Assembly: GCA_020853025.1 (NCBI GenBank)
Contig: JADYZP010000009.1
Span: 175,791 to 239,790 of the forward strand
Length of the DNA: 64,000 nucleotides
DNA from: Burkholderiales bacterium
GTDB lineage: Bacteria; Pseudomonadota; Gammaproteobacteria; Burkholderiales; Casimicrobiaceae
Direction of reading: 5' to 3'
Both the position numbers and the translations under genes were made by a program. How positions within the stretch are numbered: the first letter of the stretch is position 1; every line of letters starts with the position of its first letter. The notes beneath the pieces were generated by a model. It saw nothing but the letters and a program-made list of their open reading frames with translations, made no database searches and was not told the DNA's origin. This document shows, in pieces, positions 49,081 through 57,211 of the stretch.

Positions 49081-49277
49081 CGCTCGGTTGCGCTGCGGCG
49101 TCGCGACGGCAGCTTGAGTGCGCGCTCGGTGCCGCCCAGGCGCGCCAATCTGTTGGCACTCTCGCGCTGGATCAAGGCAGCGAGTGCCTCGCGCAGCAAG
49201 GCCGAGCGCTCGTGCAAGCCGCTCAGGCGTTGGGCACGGTCGAGCAACGCATCATCCAGAGTTACGGTTGTCCGCAT
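49077..49277 (-). CDS. vapB: VapB-type ribbon-helix-helix antitoxin
   Basis: 66 residues. The N-terminus MRTTVTLDDALLDRAQRLSG is a ribbon-helix-helix DNA-binding domain, followed by a basic C-terminal tail that would bind the toxin. It is the first gene of vapBC. A perfect inverted repeat lies 36 bases upstream as probable autoregulatory operator. Confidence 0.92.
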   Translation of the reverse strand: MRTTVTLDDALLDRAQRLSGLHERSALLREALAALIQRESANRLARLGGTERALKLPSRRRSATER

Positions 49278-49313
49278 GATTGGTCTCCACAGACAGGTAC
49301 GGGCATCAATTAT

Positions 49314-49342
49314 AGCATCATTTGATGCTACGTCTGATGCTG
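49314..49342. promoter_or_regulatory. vapBC operator candidate
   Basis: TAGCATCA-TT-TGATGCTA is a perfect inverted repeat (49314-49331), followed by a third half-site TGATGCT at 49336-49342. Repeated half-sites just before a ribbon-helix-helix antitoxin gene are typical of TA autoregulation. Confidence 0.65.
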
Positions 49343-49479
49343 TAGTTATGCCACGGCCAACGACACGTCAAGAGTACGTGCCGCTGAAATTACGTTTCTG
49401 CAACACGTTGTGCCGACTCAACCATCGAATTTCGCGACCTCCGACCTGGTGCCGCAATTGGAGACAGCCGCCCACCTTA

Positions 49480-49753
49480 CTGCGCAAGGCGGAGGAAATC
49501 GAGCGCCAGCGCACGGTAATTGAACAGCGGATTGTCGGATGGGAGTAGGACGACGAGGTCGGCCAGACGCTCTTGAAGATCACCGGCGCCCAGGTCCGCA
49601 CCATGCTCTCTCGCCTCGCCGAAGAGATGCGCCTATACGAGCGCGCCGACCTGCGCGACTTTCTGGGCTCCATCCTGGACCGGGTAGAACTCGACCCCAA
49701 TGCGCCGACCCTGCAGGTCTGCCCACGCATTCCCCTGCGCGGTGTACTTAACG
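49480..49753 (+). pseudogene. Serine recombinase C-terminal relic
   Basis: One frame reads LRKAEEIERQRTVIEQRI, then a TAG stop at 49546-49548, then continues in frame with LLKITGAQVRTMLSRLAEEM and DFLGSILDRVELDPN. This is the coiled-coil and tail region of a large serine recombinase. The catalytic and DNA-binding domains are missing. It abuts the left att repeat of the island, so it is likely the trace of an earlier element at the same tRNA or a decayed neighbour. Confidence 0.65.
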
Positions 49754-49797
49754 TGGCGTCCCCAGGGGGATTCGAACCCCCGTACCTACCGTGAAAG
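49754..49797. repeat. Left attachment site (44-bp tRNA-Glu 3' copy)
   Basis: Identical to 59464-59507 for 44 bases, from the encoded CCA end through the anticodon loop. The match ends at the next base (C versus G). Outward of this copy the rest of the tRNA is missing, so this is the displaced original 3' end. Confidence 0.9.
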
Positions 49798-49862
49798 CGT
49801 AATTCTGCACCTAGAACGGGCCTGTTCATTACCGTGCGTTACCTATAGACTATTCCTAGTCA

Positions 49863-49924
49863 GACCCAAAACAAACCGGCATAGTCCATAGAAAGTATTG
49901 GGTCGAGTATTGGGTCTGACCCAA
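49863..49924. repeat. Left arm-type sites (TTGGGTC)
   Basis: Four exact TTGGGTC heptamers lie between the att repeat and the integrase start: reverse at 49863-49869 and 49918-49924, forward at 49898-49904 and 49910-49916. A matching cluster is at 59334-59415. They are probable integrase arm-binding sites; they may also place the int promoter under integrase control. Confidence 0.6.
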
Positions 49925-49936
49925 AACTAGGAGCTA

Positions 49937-51115
49937 ATGATGCCGCGGCCGTCTGCCGATTACAACACCCGATCGAAGGGCGCCCGCGCGAAGCTGGACC
50001 CCCGACCCAAGCCGTACTACCGGCACATCGCACCCAACCGGACGCTGGGCTACATTCGCCGGGGTGGCGGCGCCGGGATATGGGTTGTCCGGGAGTGGGA
50101 GGCCGGCGCGTACAAGCGCCGATCCTTGGGTGCTGCCGATGACGTAGCGCCGGCCGACGGCCGCGACGTGCTGACGTTCGACCAGGCGCTGCAGATCGCC
50201 AACAAGCCGCGATCGGCACAGCGCGTCGGCAACATGACCGTGAGTGCTGCGCTCACCGCCTACTTCGACACGATCGACAGCAAGCACGCCGCTGCCTACA
50301 AGGCCGTCGCCGACAAGCACATCGTCCCCGCACTCGGCGGTCACCGCATCGACCGGCTGACGAAAACCCAGATTGAACGCTGGCAGACCGGACTACTCCG
50401 CGACGACCCCGACGACCCGGACGTCCGGCGGCGCTCCCAGGACACGGCAAACCGCATTTTGACGCACCTAAAGGCCGCGCTGAATCTGGCGTTTCAGGAC
50501 GACGCCAACGACATCCCGACCGACTCCGCATGGCGGCGCGTCAAGCCTTACCGGGACGTGTCGCGCGCCCGGCAAGAGCATTTCGACGCGGCGCAGGTGC
50601 GGCTACTCGTGGCGAAGGCTGCGACGTTCGATCGACAATTCGCCGACCTCATCGAAGTGTCGTACCTGACCGGCGCCCGTTTGGGCGAACTTTCAAGCGC
50701 CGATGTCCGGGATTTCGATCCGGTCAAGGGGACATTGCGCGTAGACGGCAAAACCGGGCCGCGCATCGTCACGCTAACGAATGAGGCCGTCGTCAAACTA
50801 CGCCGCGTGACGGCCGAACGCGCGCCGACGGCACCCCTACTCCCACGAACCGATGGCGGACGCTGGCGCAACACCCAAAACCGCCCGATGCAGAAGGCGC
50901 TAAAGCTTGCCGGCTTGCCGGCCGCGGCATCGCTCTATTCCTTGCGGCACTCCTACATTTCCCGCGCCATCGAAGCCGGCATGCCGTTATCGCTGGTTTC
51001 GGAGAACTGCGGCACGTCATTGACGATGATCGAGCGCAACTATGCGCACGTTCTCGCGCAGACCCGCCGCGACACGATCGAAAAGACGGCACCGAAGCTG
51101 CGGCGGGTGAAGTGA
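49937..51115 (+). CDS. int: Tyrosine-family site-specific integrase
   Basis: 392 residues. The N-terminal part is basic, the SAM-like core-binding domain is about 100-190 (VSAALTAYFDTIDSKHAAAYK), and the catalytic domain is about 215-385. Catalytic residues seen are Arg in SYLTGARLGELSS, the box II LYSLRHSYISRA, and the nucleophile Tyr in MIERNYAHVL. The usual HxxR His is replaced by Tyr. It lies 140 bases inside the left att repeat, pointing into the island, and integrates the element into tRNA-Glu. Start ATG with CTAGGAG. Its stop overlaps the next gene (GTGA). Confidence 0.95.
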   Translation: MMPRPSADYNTRSKGARAKLDPRPKPYYRHIAPNRTLGYIRRGGGAGIWVVREWEAGAYKRRSLGAADDVAPADGRDVLTFDQALQIANKPRSAQRVGNMTVSAALTAYFDTIDSKHAAAYKAVADKHIVPALGGHRIDRLTKTQIERWQTGLLRDDPDDPDVRRRSQDTANRILTHLKAALNLAFQDDANDIPTDSAWRRVKPYRDVSRARQEHFDAAQVRLLVAKAATFDRQFADLIEVSYLTGARLGELSSADVRDFDPVKGTLRVDGKTGPRIVTLTNEAVVKLRRVTAERAPTAPLLPRTDGGRWRNTQNRPMQKALKLAGLPAAASLYSLRHSYISRAIEAGMPLSLVSENCGTSLTMIERNYAHVLAQTRRDTIEKTAPKLRRVK

Positions 51116-51723
51116 CCGCACCCCCAAACGCCGGCATTCTCTTTCGCGGCTTCGTGTCGCACTTCGCGGCGCTTCGTCGACAACTAGACCCCAACAAACT
51201 TCTGCGCCTTGTCCAGCAGATCGAGGCCGCGCACCGCGAGCGATTCGGCGTCATAGGCCGCACCGATGATGAGATCGTGATCCTGACGCTGCGCACCGAT
51301 GGACAGACACCCGAGGAAGCGGCCGCGCTGCGCGTGATCCGCATGTGCGTCGCGGTGCGCGAGCACGTCGCAAACCACGGACCGGACGTGCTCAGGGCAA
51401 GCCCGGCTCTCGATCGGCTGCAGCATGCGTTGTACGAGGCCGACGGAGACAAGGTGCTGGGGGCCGCGCAGCGCCAACGCAGCAAGGCCGGCGGCGCCAA
51501 GGGCACGAAAGATCGCGTGCGGGTCGCGAAGCTGCGCGACGCGAAGATCGCGCACGATGCGCGGGCCCGGCTGGCGACAAACCCGTCGTTGAGCGTCGCT
51601 GACCTGGCGCGCATGTTGACCCCGGACGGCACCGGCCGCGAGGCTGTCCGTAAAAAACTCGGCGAACTCAAGAAGCTCGGCGAACTTGGGCCGCCGCTCA
51701 AAAAAAAGTTGGGAGTTAAGTAA
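51112..51723 (+). CDS. Unknown island protein with basic C-terminus
   Basis: 203 residues, not recognised. The N-terminal half is helical (LLRLVQQIEAAHRERFGV, then an EEAAALRVIRMCVAV helix). The second half is very basic (SKAGGAKGTKDRVRVAKLRD) and ends with a helix-turn-helix-like SVADLARMLTPDGTGREAVRKKL. It is coupled to int by a GTG start overlapping the int stop. A DNA-binding accessory role is possible. Confidence 0.7.
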   Translation: MTAPPNAGILFRGFVSHFAALRRQLDPNKLLRLVQQIEAAHRERFGVIGRTDDEIVILTLRTDGQTPEEAAALRVIRMCVAVREHVANHGPDVLRASPALDRLQHALYEADGDKVLGAAQRQRSKAGGAKGTKDRVRVAKLRDAKIAHDARARLATNPSLSVADLARMLTPDGTGREAVRKKLGELKKLGELGPPLKKKLGVK

Positions 51724-51794
51724 GCATCCCTCCCTAATTTTTTGGAAGATGGGTTACTGACCCGCGCACGGTGCGCGGTAATCAGGAGCCCAAG

Positions 51795-52046
51795 ATGTCA
51801 GCAACCCGCGACGAAATCCCCGACTACGCCGAGCGCGCCCAGCGTCTCGGTGCGTTGATCCAAGCCCCGGCGCTGCCACTGTACGACGTGGCGCTGTTCT
51901 TCCAAATCCCGGTCAGCACGATCGACATGCTGCGCGCAAAAGGGCAAGGCCCGCGCACGTTCAAGATCGGCCGCCGGCTGTACGTCCGGCAGGTGGATAT
52001 GCGCGAATGGATTGACCGCCTGGCGACGGCCGAGGCGGCCGCGTGA
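51795..52046 (+). CDS. AlpA/MerR-like helix-turn-helix protein (possible excisionase)
   Basis: 83 residues. PLYDVALFFQIPVSTIDMLRAKGQGPRTFKIGRRLYVRQVDMREWID has the winged-helix layout of AlpA and excisionase proteins: a short HTH followed by a strand and the DxxxW helix. CAGGAG precedes the ATG at 51795. Such proteins control excision or act as island regulators. Its TGA overlaps the next GTG start. Confidence 0.75.
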   Translation: MSATRDEIPDYAERAQRLGALIQAPALPLYDVALFFQIPVSTIDMLRAKGQGPRTFKIGRRLYVRQVDMREWIDRLATAEAAA

Positions 52047-52297
52047 AGCCCCGACGTGAAAGCGCCCCGGCCGTGGCGACGGTCGAGGCGCAGGGCAATA
52101 CGAAACACACGCCAAGCGATTCTACCGCATCCCCGCCGAGTCCGCACACCCACGAGCTCGTCGTCATTCGCCCCGCCGATGGCCGGGCGATTCGCTGGCG
52201 CGTCTACCCGAGCCGCGACGCTGCCGACACCGAGCGCGTCAAACTGGCGAAGATCGGCATGTACGCCATCGTGCGACGGATCGAGAGGGCGCCATGA
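52043..52297 (+). CDS. Small unknown island protein
   Basis: 84 residues. The Ser/Thr/Pro-rich N-terminal half is disordered; the C-terminal half is a small alpha-beta unit (ELVVIRPADGRAIRWRVYPS, then AADTERVKLAKIGMYAIV). Not recognised. The GTG start overlaps the previous TGA (GTGA) and its own TGA overlaps the next ATG, which supports reality. Confidence 0.65.
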   Translation: MKPRRESAPAVATVEAQGNTKHTPSDSTASPPSPHTHELVVIRPADGRAIRWRVYPSRDAADTERVKLAKIGMYAIVRRIERAP

Positions 52298-53208
52298 GCG
52301 GCCGCGGTAAGTCGCTCAAAAGCTTGCGGCTGATCGAGGCGGCCAAGCGCATCCTGACCGAGATTCAACCCGCGTCCGTCCGCGCTGTCTGCTATCGCCT
52401 GTTCGTCGAGGGTTTGATCCCGTCGATGGAAAAGACAAACACGAACAGCGTGAGTACGCAGCTTGTGTACGCGCGCGAGGAAGGCATTGTCCCTTGGGGA
52501 TGGATCGTCGACGAAGCCCGGCGGCCGGAATGCGTCTCCACCTGGGCGAACCCGCAGGAACTCATCAACGCTGCAGTCAACGGATACCGTCGCGACTACT
52601 GGTCCGACCAGCCGGAATGGATCGAAGTCTGGTCTGAGAAAGGCACCGTACGCGGCACGCTCGCGCCGATTCTCGACGAGTACGGCATCACCTTTCGGGT
52701 CATGCATGGTCACGGATCGGCAACCGTGCTGCACGACGTGGCAGAGATGGCGAGCGGGCCCGACAAGTCGTTGACCGTGCTCTACATCGGCGACCGGGAC
52801 CCGTCCGGCATGCACATGAGCGAGCTTGACCTGCCTGGTCGCATTGACCGATACCTTGATGACGTGGGGGGCGACGCATCGGTCGACATCATCAGGATCG
52901 CGATCGACGGCTGCGATACAGCACCGGCCGCAGGCGTTCCGAGCTTTCCCGCTCGTGACAAGACCAAAGACCCGCGCCATCGCTGGTACGTCGAAAACTA
53001 CGGCCCGCTGTGCTGGGAACTTGACGCCCTCTCGCCGGCTATTCTCCGCGGTCGCGTTGAACGGGAAATAGTAGCTCGTCTGGACGTAGAAGCTTGGGAC
53101 CGGTCAGTCGAAGTCGAGGCCGCCGAGGTGGAGTCCATGAAGACGTTCTTCAGCGGGTATCCCGGCATTTCTGGGCAGGCCACGAAATACGGACGAGGTG
53201 CGCCATGA
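52294..53208 (+). CDS. Winged-helix/TOPRIM (Spo11/topo VI-A-like) protein
   Basis: 304 residues. The N-terminal third looks like a winged helix (IQPASVRAVCYRLFVEGLI, then SVSTQLVYAREEGIVPW). The middle has IEVWSEKGTVRGTLAPIL (acidic Glu of TOPRIM) and VLYIGDRDPSGMHMSE, the DxD-type metal motif seen in Spo11/TopoVIA as GDxDPxG. A Tyr equivalent to the Spo11 cleavage Tyr could be in the winged helix (VCYRLF), which is tentative. I infer a DNA-cleaving or topology enzyme, or a nuclease. It is overlapped by coupled genes on both sides. Confidence 0.7.
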   Translation: MSGRGKSLKSLRLIEAAKRILTEIQPASVRAVCYRLFVEGLIPSMEKTNTNSVSTQLVYAREEGIVPWGWIVDEARRPECVSTWANPQELINAAVNGYRRDYWSDQPEWIEVWSEKGTVRGTLAPILDEYGITFRVMHGHGSATVLHDVAEMASGPDKSLTVLYIGDRDPSGMHMSELDLPGRIDRYLDDVGGDASVDIIRIAIDGCDTAPAAGVPSFPARDKTKDPRHRWYVENYGPLCWELDALSPAILRGRVEREIVARLDVEAWDRSVEVEAAEVESMKTFFSGYPGISGQATKYGRGAP

Positions 53209-53360
53209 AGCCCACACCGACCCGCTGCGTTGCCTGCCTGACGCCAACAGCGCGGCCGTGGGCCCGCTACTGTCGCACCTGCTACGCCTGGATTCGCTTC
53301 GCGCACGCGCTGCGCATCATTCGCGCGACACGCGAGGATCGGAGAGCGCGCCATGCGTGA
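53205..53360 (+). CDS. Short zinc-ribbon peptide
   Basis: 51 residues with RCVACLTPTARPWARYCRTC (CxxC-x14-CxxC), a zinc-ribbon, then a basic helix. The ATG overlaps the previous stop and the TGA overlaps the start region of the helicase gene. It is too short to assign but well embedded in the operon. Confidence 0.65.
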   Translation: MKPTPTRCVACLTPTARPWARYCRTCYAWIRFAHALRIIRATREDRRARHA

Positions 53361-54927
53361 CCAGCACGAAGGAACGCAACTCCCGCCGCACGCGTTGGAG
53401 GCCGAACAGGCAATCATTGGCTCGCTGTTCCTGGACAACGCGGCCGTTGACGATATTCGCGGCGAAGTGGACGCCGACGACTTCTACATCGACGCACACA
53501 AGATCATCTTCGAGCACCAGTTGGCACTACTCGCCAAATCCGAGCCTGTTGACGTGGTGACGATCGAGGATTCGCTAACGCGCGCCGGCAAATGCGAATT
53601 CGTCGGCGGGCTCACATACCTGGGCGCGTTGATAGCCAACGTGCCAACGTCGGCAAACGCGCGGCAGTACGCGCGGATCGTCCACGAAAAAGCCCAGCGG
53701 CGACGCATCATGATGATGGCCGAGCGGGTGCGCGATTTCGCGTCGCGGTCAACCGACGATAGCGACGAACTGCGCGCTCGCGTCGATTCGCTGGTCGAGG
53801 CCGTCAAATCCGACGGCAGCGCGCGCTGGAAACTACCGGGACCGATCACCGCCGACGAATTCACGCTTGCGCACACAAGCCCGGATTGCATCGTCGAGAA
53901 CTACCTGTTCGCCGACGTGGCCTTGATCGCGGCGCCGGGCGGAGTTGGTAAGACGACGTTGCTCTTATACGAGACCGCGCATATCGTCCTCGGCTTGCCG
54001 CTGTACGGCAACACGATCCACAAGCCCGGCCCGGTGCTGATCGTCACCGCCGAGGATTCGCGCAATATGCTGGTCGCGCGGCTGCGCCACATTGCCGACG
54101 CGCTGCAATTGGACGCCGGACAAATCGCAACCGTATTGCGCGACGTGCGCATCGCCGACGTGTCCGGCGAAGCGTTCAAGATGACGATGGTCGCGGATGA
54201 CGTGGTCGTACCGGCGCCGCTGGTCGACGTGGTCATTGCGCAGGCAATTACTCTGCGGCCTGTCGTCGTAGTGCTCGACCCGGCCGTTTCCTTCGGTATC
54301 GGTGAGCAACGGGTTAATGACGCGGAGCAAGGTCTAGTCGAGGCCGCCCGCCGAATCCGTAACGCGCTGGGCTGTTGCGTCCGCTACGTTCACCACACCG
54401 GCAAAGGGAACGCCAGGGAAAAGACGACGGACCAGTACACCGGCCGCGGCGGCAGCGCCTTGCCGGACGGCTGCCGGATGGTCGCGGTCCTGCAGCCAAT
54501 GACCGCGAACGAGTGGCAGAAGGCGACCGGCGCATCGCTGATCGATGGCGAGCAAGGTATGGTGCTCACGCGGCCCAAGCTGTCGTACTGTGCGCCGCAA
54601 CCCGACATCCTCATCACCCGCAAGGGCTACGCCTTCACCCACACCGGCAGGGCCGACCCCGACCCCGCCGCGGACCTGGAAGCGAACTGCCGGCAAGTAT
54701 TCCAGTTGATCGAGACGGCGATCGCCAAGGGCGAGCAACCGACGCAGAACAGCCTCGAGTCGCGCAAGGTCATGCCGATGCGCGACCTTCGCGGGGCCAT
54801 CGCAATGCTGATATCGCGTGGTGCCATCCGCTACGTTGAGACGCACCGGAAGGGCGGACCGCAACGCTACCTGACCAACCAAGCCGCGACGGATTCGCCT
54901 GTCGCACCTTCGGGGGAAACGCCGTGA
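53353..54927 (+). CDS. DnaB-N/RepA-like replicative helicase
   Basis: 524 residues. Residues about 10-110 are the DnaB N-terminal domain (PPHALEAEQAIIGSLFLDN and so on). Residues about 180-400 are a RepA-like (RSF1010, AAA_25) ATPase with AAPGGVGKTTLLLYE (Walker A), VVVVLDPAVSFG (Walker B), and YVHHTGKGN (sensor). A C-terminal winged-helix-like tail follows. Normal DnaB uses a different C-terminal RecA core, so this is a DnaB-N fused to a plasmid-type RepA. It is the probable replication protein of the island; iterons begin inside its 3' end. Confidence 0.82.
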   Translation: MRDQHEGTQLPPHALEAEQAIIGSLFLDNAAVDDIRGEVDADDFYIDAHKIIFEHQLALLAKSEPVDVVTIEDSLTRAGKCEFVGGLTYLGALIANVPTSANARQYARIVHEKAQRRRIMMMAERVRDFASRSTDDSDELRARVDSLVEAVKSDGSARWKLPGPITADEFTLAHTSPDCIVENYLFADVALIAAPGGVGKTTLLLYETAHIVLGLPLYGNTIHKPGPVLIVTAEDSRNMLVARLRHIADALQLDAGQIATVLRDVRIADVSGEAFKMTMVADDVVVPAPLVDVVIAQAITLRPVVVVLDPAVSFGIGEQRVNDAEQGLVEAARRIRNALGCCVRYVHHTGKGNAREKTTDQYTGRGGSALPDGCRMVAVLQPMTANEWQKATGASLIDGEQGMVLTRPKLSYCAPQPDILITRKGYAFTHTGRADPDPAADLEANCRQVFQLIETAIAKGEQPTQNSLESRKVMPMRDLRGAIAMLISRGAIRYVETHRKGGPQRYLTNQAATDSPVAPSGETP

Positions 54928-55064
54928 AGCTGCGACGCCCGATTTCCCATCCAAGGTGCGACGACACCTATAGGGAATGCAAGAGCGTCGCACCTTGGCG
55001 CGACCGCCTTGCTTCCCATTTCCTAAGGTTCGACGTCACGGCTTGTCGCACCTTGTCGCACCTT
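54901..55064. repeat. Iteron cluster GTCGCACCTT, candidate replication origin
   Basis: Six copies of the decamer: forward at 54901, 54987, 55045 and 55055 (the last two in direct tandem), reverse at 54953 and at 55025 (one mismatch). Two copies share a longer TTCCCAT...AAGG flanking repeat at about 54945 and 55014. They span the end of the helicase gene and the next non-coding stretch, as expected for an origin bound by the island replication protein. Confidence 0.65.
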
Positions 55065-55208
55065 GCGCAGCTTGACCGAAAGGAACCGAACCACGACCGC
55101 ACGAGCGGCACGAAAATTTCCAGGGGTCCTCCTACAGGGTAAGCGCTGGGGGTACCGTAGGCGCGCGTTGTTCTCCTAGATAGCAGCCAAAATCCAGTGG
55201 GTATCAAA

Positions 55209-55691
55209 ATGACGAAAACCCGGTTATCGCAGCGGCAACTCGCCGCGGCGCTGCAAGTCAGCCAGCCAATGGTCAGCAGGTTGGCGAAAAAGGGCATGCC
55301 GACGGACAGCGTCGAGGCGGCCGTCGCCTGGCGCGATCAAAACCTCGACCCCAGCTTGCGCAAGGAGATTCGCCAGCCGGACCGGGCGGACTCTGTGCCG
55401 GCGCCGCGCAACTGGCGGGAACGGCGCGATCAAGTGGCGGTCGAAAAGGCCGTGCATGGCCTCGCAATCGAGCGCGGCGAGTATGTCTCGCGCGAAGTGG
55501 TCAAGGCAACCTGGTCGGCGCTTGTCCTGAATTTTCGCAGTCGCATGCTGCACTTGCCGCGCAAACTCGCGTCCGAACTGGCGAGCGCCTCGACGCCGAC
55601 CGAATGCGAAACCATCGTCGAGGACGCGGTGCACGAAGCCTTGCACGAGCTGGCGGGCGATGGACTCCCCGGCGAAGGTCGCAATGCGTAG
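55209..55691 (+). CDS. Nu1-like HTH protein, putative small terminase
   Basis: 160 residues. The N-terminal HTH (LSQRQLAAALQVSQPMVSRLAKKGMPT) is followed by VEAAVAWRDQNLDP, which resembles the start of phage lambda Nu1/DNA-packaging proteins. The rest is helical (KATWSALVLNFRSRMLHLPRKLASELASA). A small terminase binds packaging sites, but no large terminase is encoded here, so a hijacking role with a helper enzyme is suggested. A transcription regulator is the alternative. The ATG at 55209 is chosen over a GTG 12 bases earlier. Confidence 0.55.
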   Translation: MTKTRLSQRQLAAALQVSQPMVSRLAKKGMPTDSVEAAVAWRDQNLDPSLRKEIRQPDRADSVPAPRNWRERRDQVAVEKAVHGLAIERGEYVSREVVKATWSALVLNFRSRMLHLPRKLASELASASTPTECETIVEDAVHEALHELAGDGLPGEGRNA

Positions 55692-56097
55692 CACCGCCGT
55701 CGCAGGACGGCCGCCACGCCGGTCTGTGGACGCGGCGGCTACCCTCGTGCCTGCGGCAGACCTGGCGGCGATCCTGCGCGAACTACGCGAGTTGCGGGCC
55801 GCTGTCGCGCCGGAGCTCGACGCACGTTGCCGTCTGCTGGCTGCGTTGCGGTCATCGTTTGGTGACTCGCTGTTTGCGGCGGTCGACGTGCTCGAATCGG
55901 CGCTGGTGACGCCAAACGGCGATCTAGCGCGCGCGGTCGCGCTCGTCATCGGCGAGCCTGCCGGCGGACTGCGGCGCATGGCCCGGCGCATGGCGAAGCT
56001 TGCCGGCCGTCCGGCCGGCGGTTTCGTCCTGCGGCGCGTGGGCAGCGACCGCGAAGGCGCGTTGTATGTGGTTCAAACGCTCCATTGGACCGCCTAG
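55684..56097 (+). CDS. Unknown island protein before capsid gene
   Basis: 137 residues, helical (ILRELRELRAAVAPELDARCRLLAALR), with a basic C-terminal end. Not recognised. The start at 55684 with GAAGG overlaps the Nu1-like stop; an upstream ATG at 55660 is possible. Its place between a terminase-like and a capsid gene hints at a packaging or capsid-related role. Confidence 0.6.
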   Translation: MRSTAVAGRPPRRSVDAAATLVPAADLAAILRELRELRAAVAPELDARCRLLAALRSSFGDSLFAAVDVLESALVTPNGDLARAVALVIGEPAGGLRRMARRMAKLAGRPAGGFVLRRVGSDREGALYVVQTLHWTA

Positions 56098-56149
56098 CGC
56101 CGGAGGCGGCCGCTAGGCTTGCATCACGATCCACCACACAGCGAAGATC

Positions 56150-57211
56150 ATGACTCCGACCATTCACGAAGCGCGGCGACAAATCGCCGAAGTGCTCGCG
56201 CACCACTACGCCGAGGCGGCATCGAGCCTCGACCGAGATCCGCCGCGATTCAGTCTCGCCAGGCTGCTCGCCGACATGGCCGGCGGCCCGCGGGCGGACT
56301 ACGAGCGCGAGACCGTCGACGCCGCGCAATTGGCGCATGGGGGCACATGGCATGGCGATCCCCACCGCGCCGTGATCCCCTGGTCCGCGCTGTCGCAACG
56401 GACGATGGCGACCACGCCAGGATCGAAGGGCGGATATCTGGCAGGCGTCGACGTGGGCGCCGCGTCGCAGGCGTTGCGGCCGTGGTCCGTGACGGCGCGC
56501 GCTGGCGTGACGTTTCTGGAGAACCTTAAGGCCGACGTTGCGCTCCCGCTGGTGCCGACCGAGCCCACCGGCAACTGGCTGCCTGGCACTGTTTCGGACT
56601 CCGACCCGACGCTCGGCTCCGTGAGTCTCGCGCAGCGCACCTTCGTCGCCGTCACGCCGTTCTCGCTGCAATTATTGCGCCAGTCGGCGATTGCCGAGAG
56701 CACGATTCGCGCGATGCTTTTGCGCGCGGCCGGTCGCGCACTGGACGCTGCCGTGCTCAACGGCGCCGGCGGCGCCGAGCCGCTGGGCCTGCTGAACTCG
56801 GGGTTGCCGAGTGCAAGCGGCACATCATTTGCGCTGGCGAGTGCGACCGGAATCCTCAAGACGCTGGGCGATGCCGGGCTCGATGATGGTCGTGCGTCGT
56901 GGATCGCATCGCCTGCCGCGCGCAAGCTGCTGCAGGAGCGCGTCAAGGCGACCGGCACGGCCAGGTTCATTTGGGACGACGACAAAATTCTCAACCGTGC
57001 CGCGTACGCGACCTCCGACATGCCGAGTGCGGCGATGGTCTGCGGCGATTTTTCGCATGTCCTGGTCGGACTATTTGGCGCCGGCCTGCGCGTCGACGTG
57101 AATCCGAACCAGAGTTTCAACACCGGCAGCGGCGCTGCGCGCGTGGTGCTCGAATGCGACGTTTGCGTGAATGCGCCGGCCGCGTTCGTCACCGTGGCGG
57201 CCGTGACGTGA
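56150..57211 (+). CDS. HK97-fold major capsid protein
   Basis: 353 residues. The N-terminal ~90 residues resemble a delta-like region. Then HK97 signatures follow: an N-arm region with SKGGYLAGVDV, RTFVAVTPFSLQLLRQSAI, the spine helix AAGRALDAAVLNGAGG followed by EPLGLLNSG, WIASPAARKLL, and the P-domain/C-terminal GDFSHVLVGLF ... VVLECDVCVNAPAAF. It is complete for a family of 300-400 residues. No protease, portal or scaffold gene adjoins it. A satellite with its own capsid gene is notable; it might build small capsids or form hybrid ones. Confidence 0.85.
   Translation: MTPTIHEARRQIAEVLAHHYAEAASSLDRDPPRFSLARLLADMAGGPRADYERETVDAAQLAHGGTWHGDPHRAVIPWSALSQRTMATTPGSKGGYLAGVDVGAASQALRPWSVTARAGVTFLENLKADVALPLVPTEPTGNWLPGTVSDSDPTLGSVSLAQRTFVAVTPFSLQLLRQSAIAESTIRAMLLRAAGRALDAAVLNGAGGAEPLGLLNSGLPSASGTSFALASATGILKTLGDAGLDDGRASWIASPAARKLLQERVKATGTARFIWDDDKILNRAAYATSDMPSAAMVCGDFSHVLVGLFGAGLRVDVNPNQSFNTGSGAARVVLECDVCVNAPAAFVTVAAVT

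Noticed and set aside
49573..49794. Apparent short protein ending in ASPGGFEPPYLP
   Set aside because: The end is simply the tRNA-Glu repeat translated; the rest is the recombinase relic.
54924..55142. 72-codon frame after the helicase gene
   Set aside because: It is composed mostly of the iteron DNA and has no domain or convincing codon pattern, so the stretch is better explained as an origin region.
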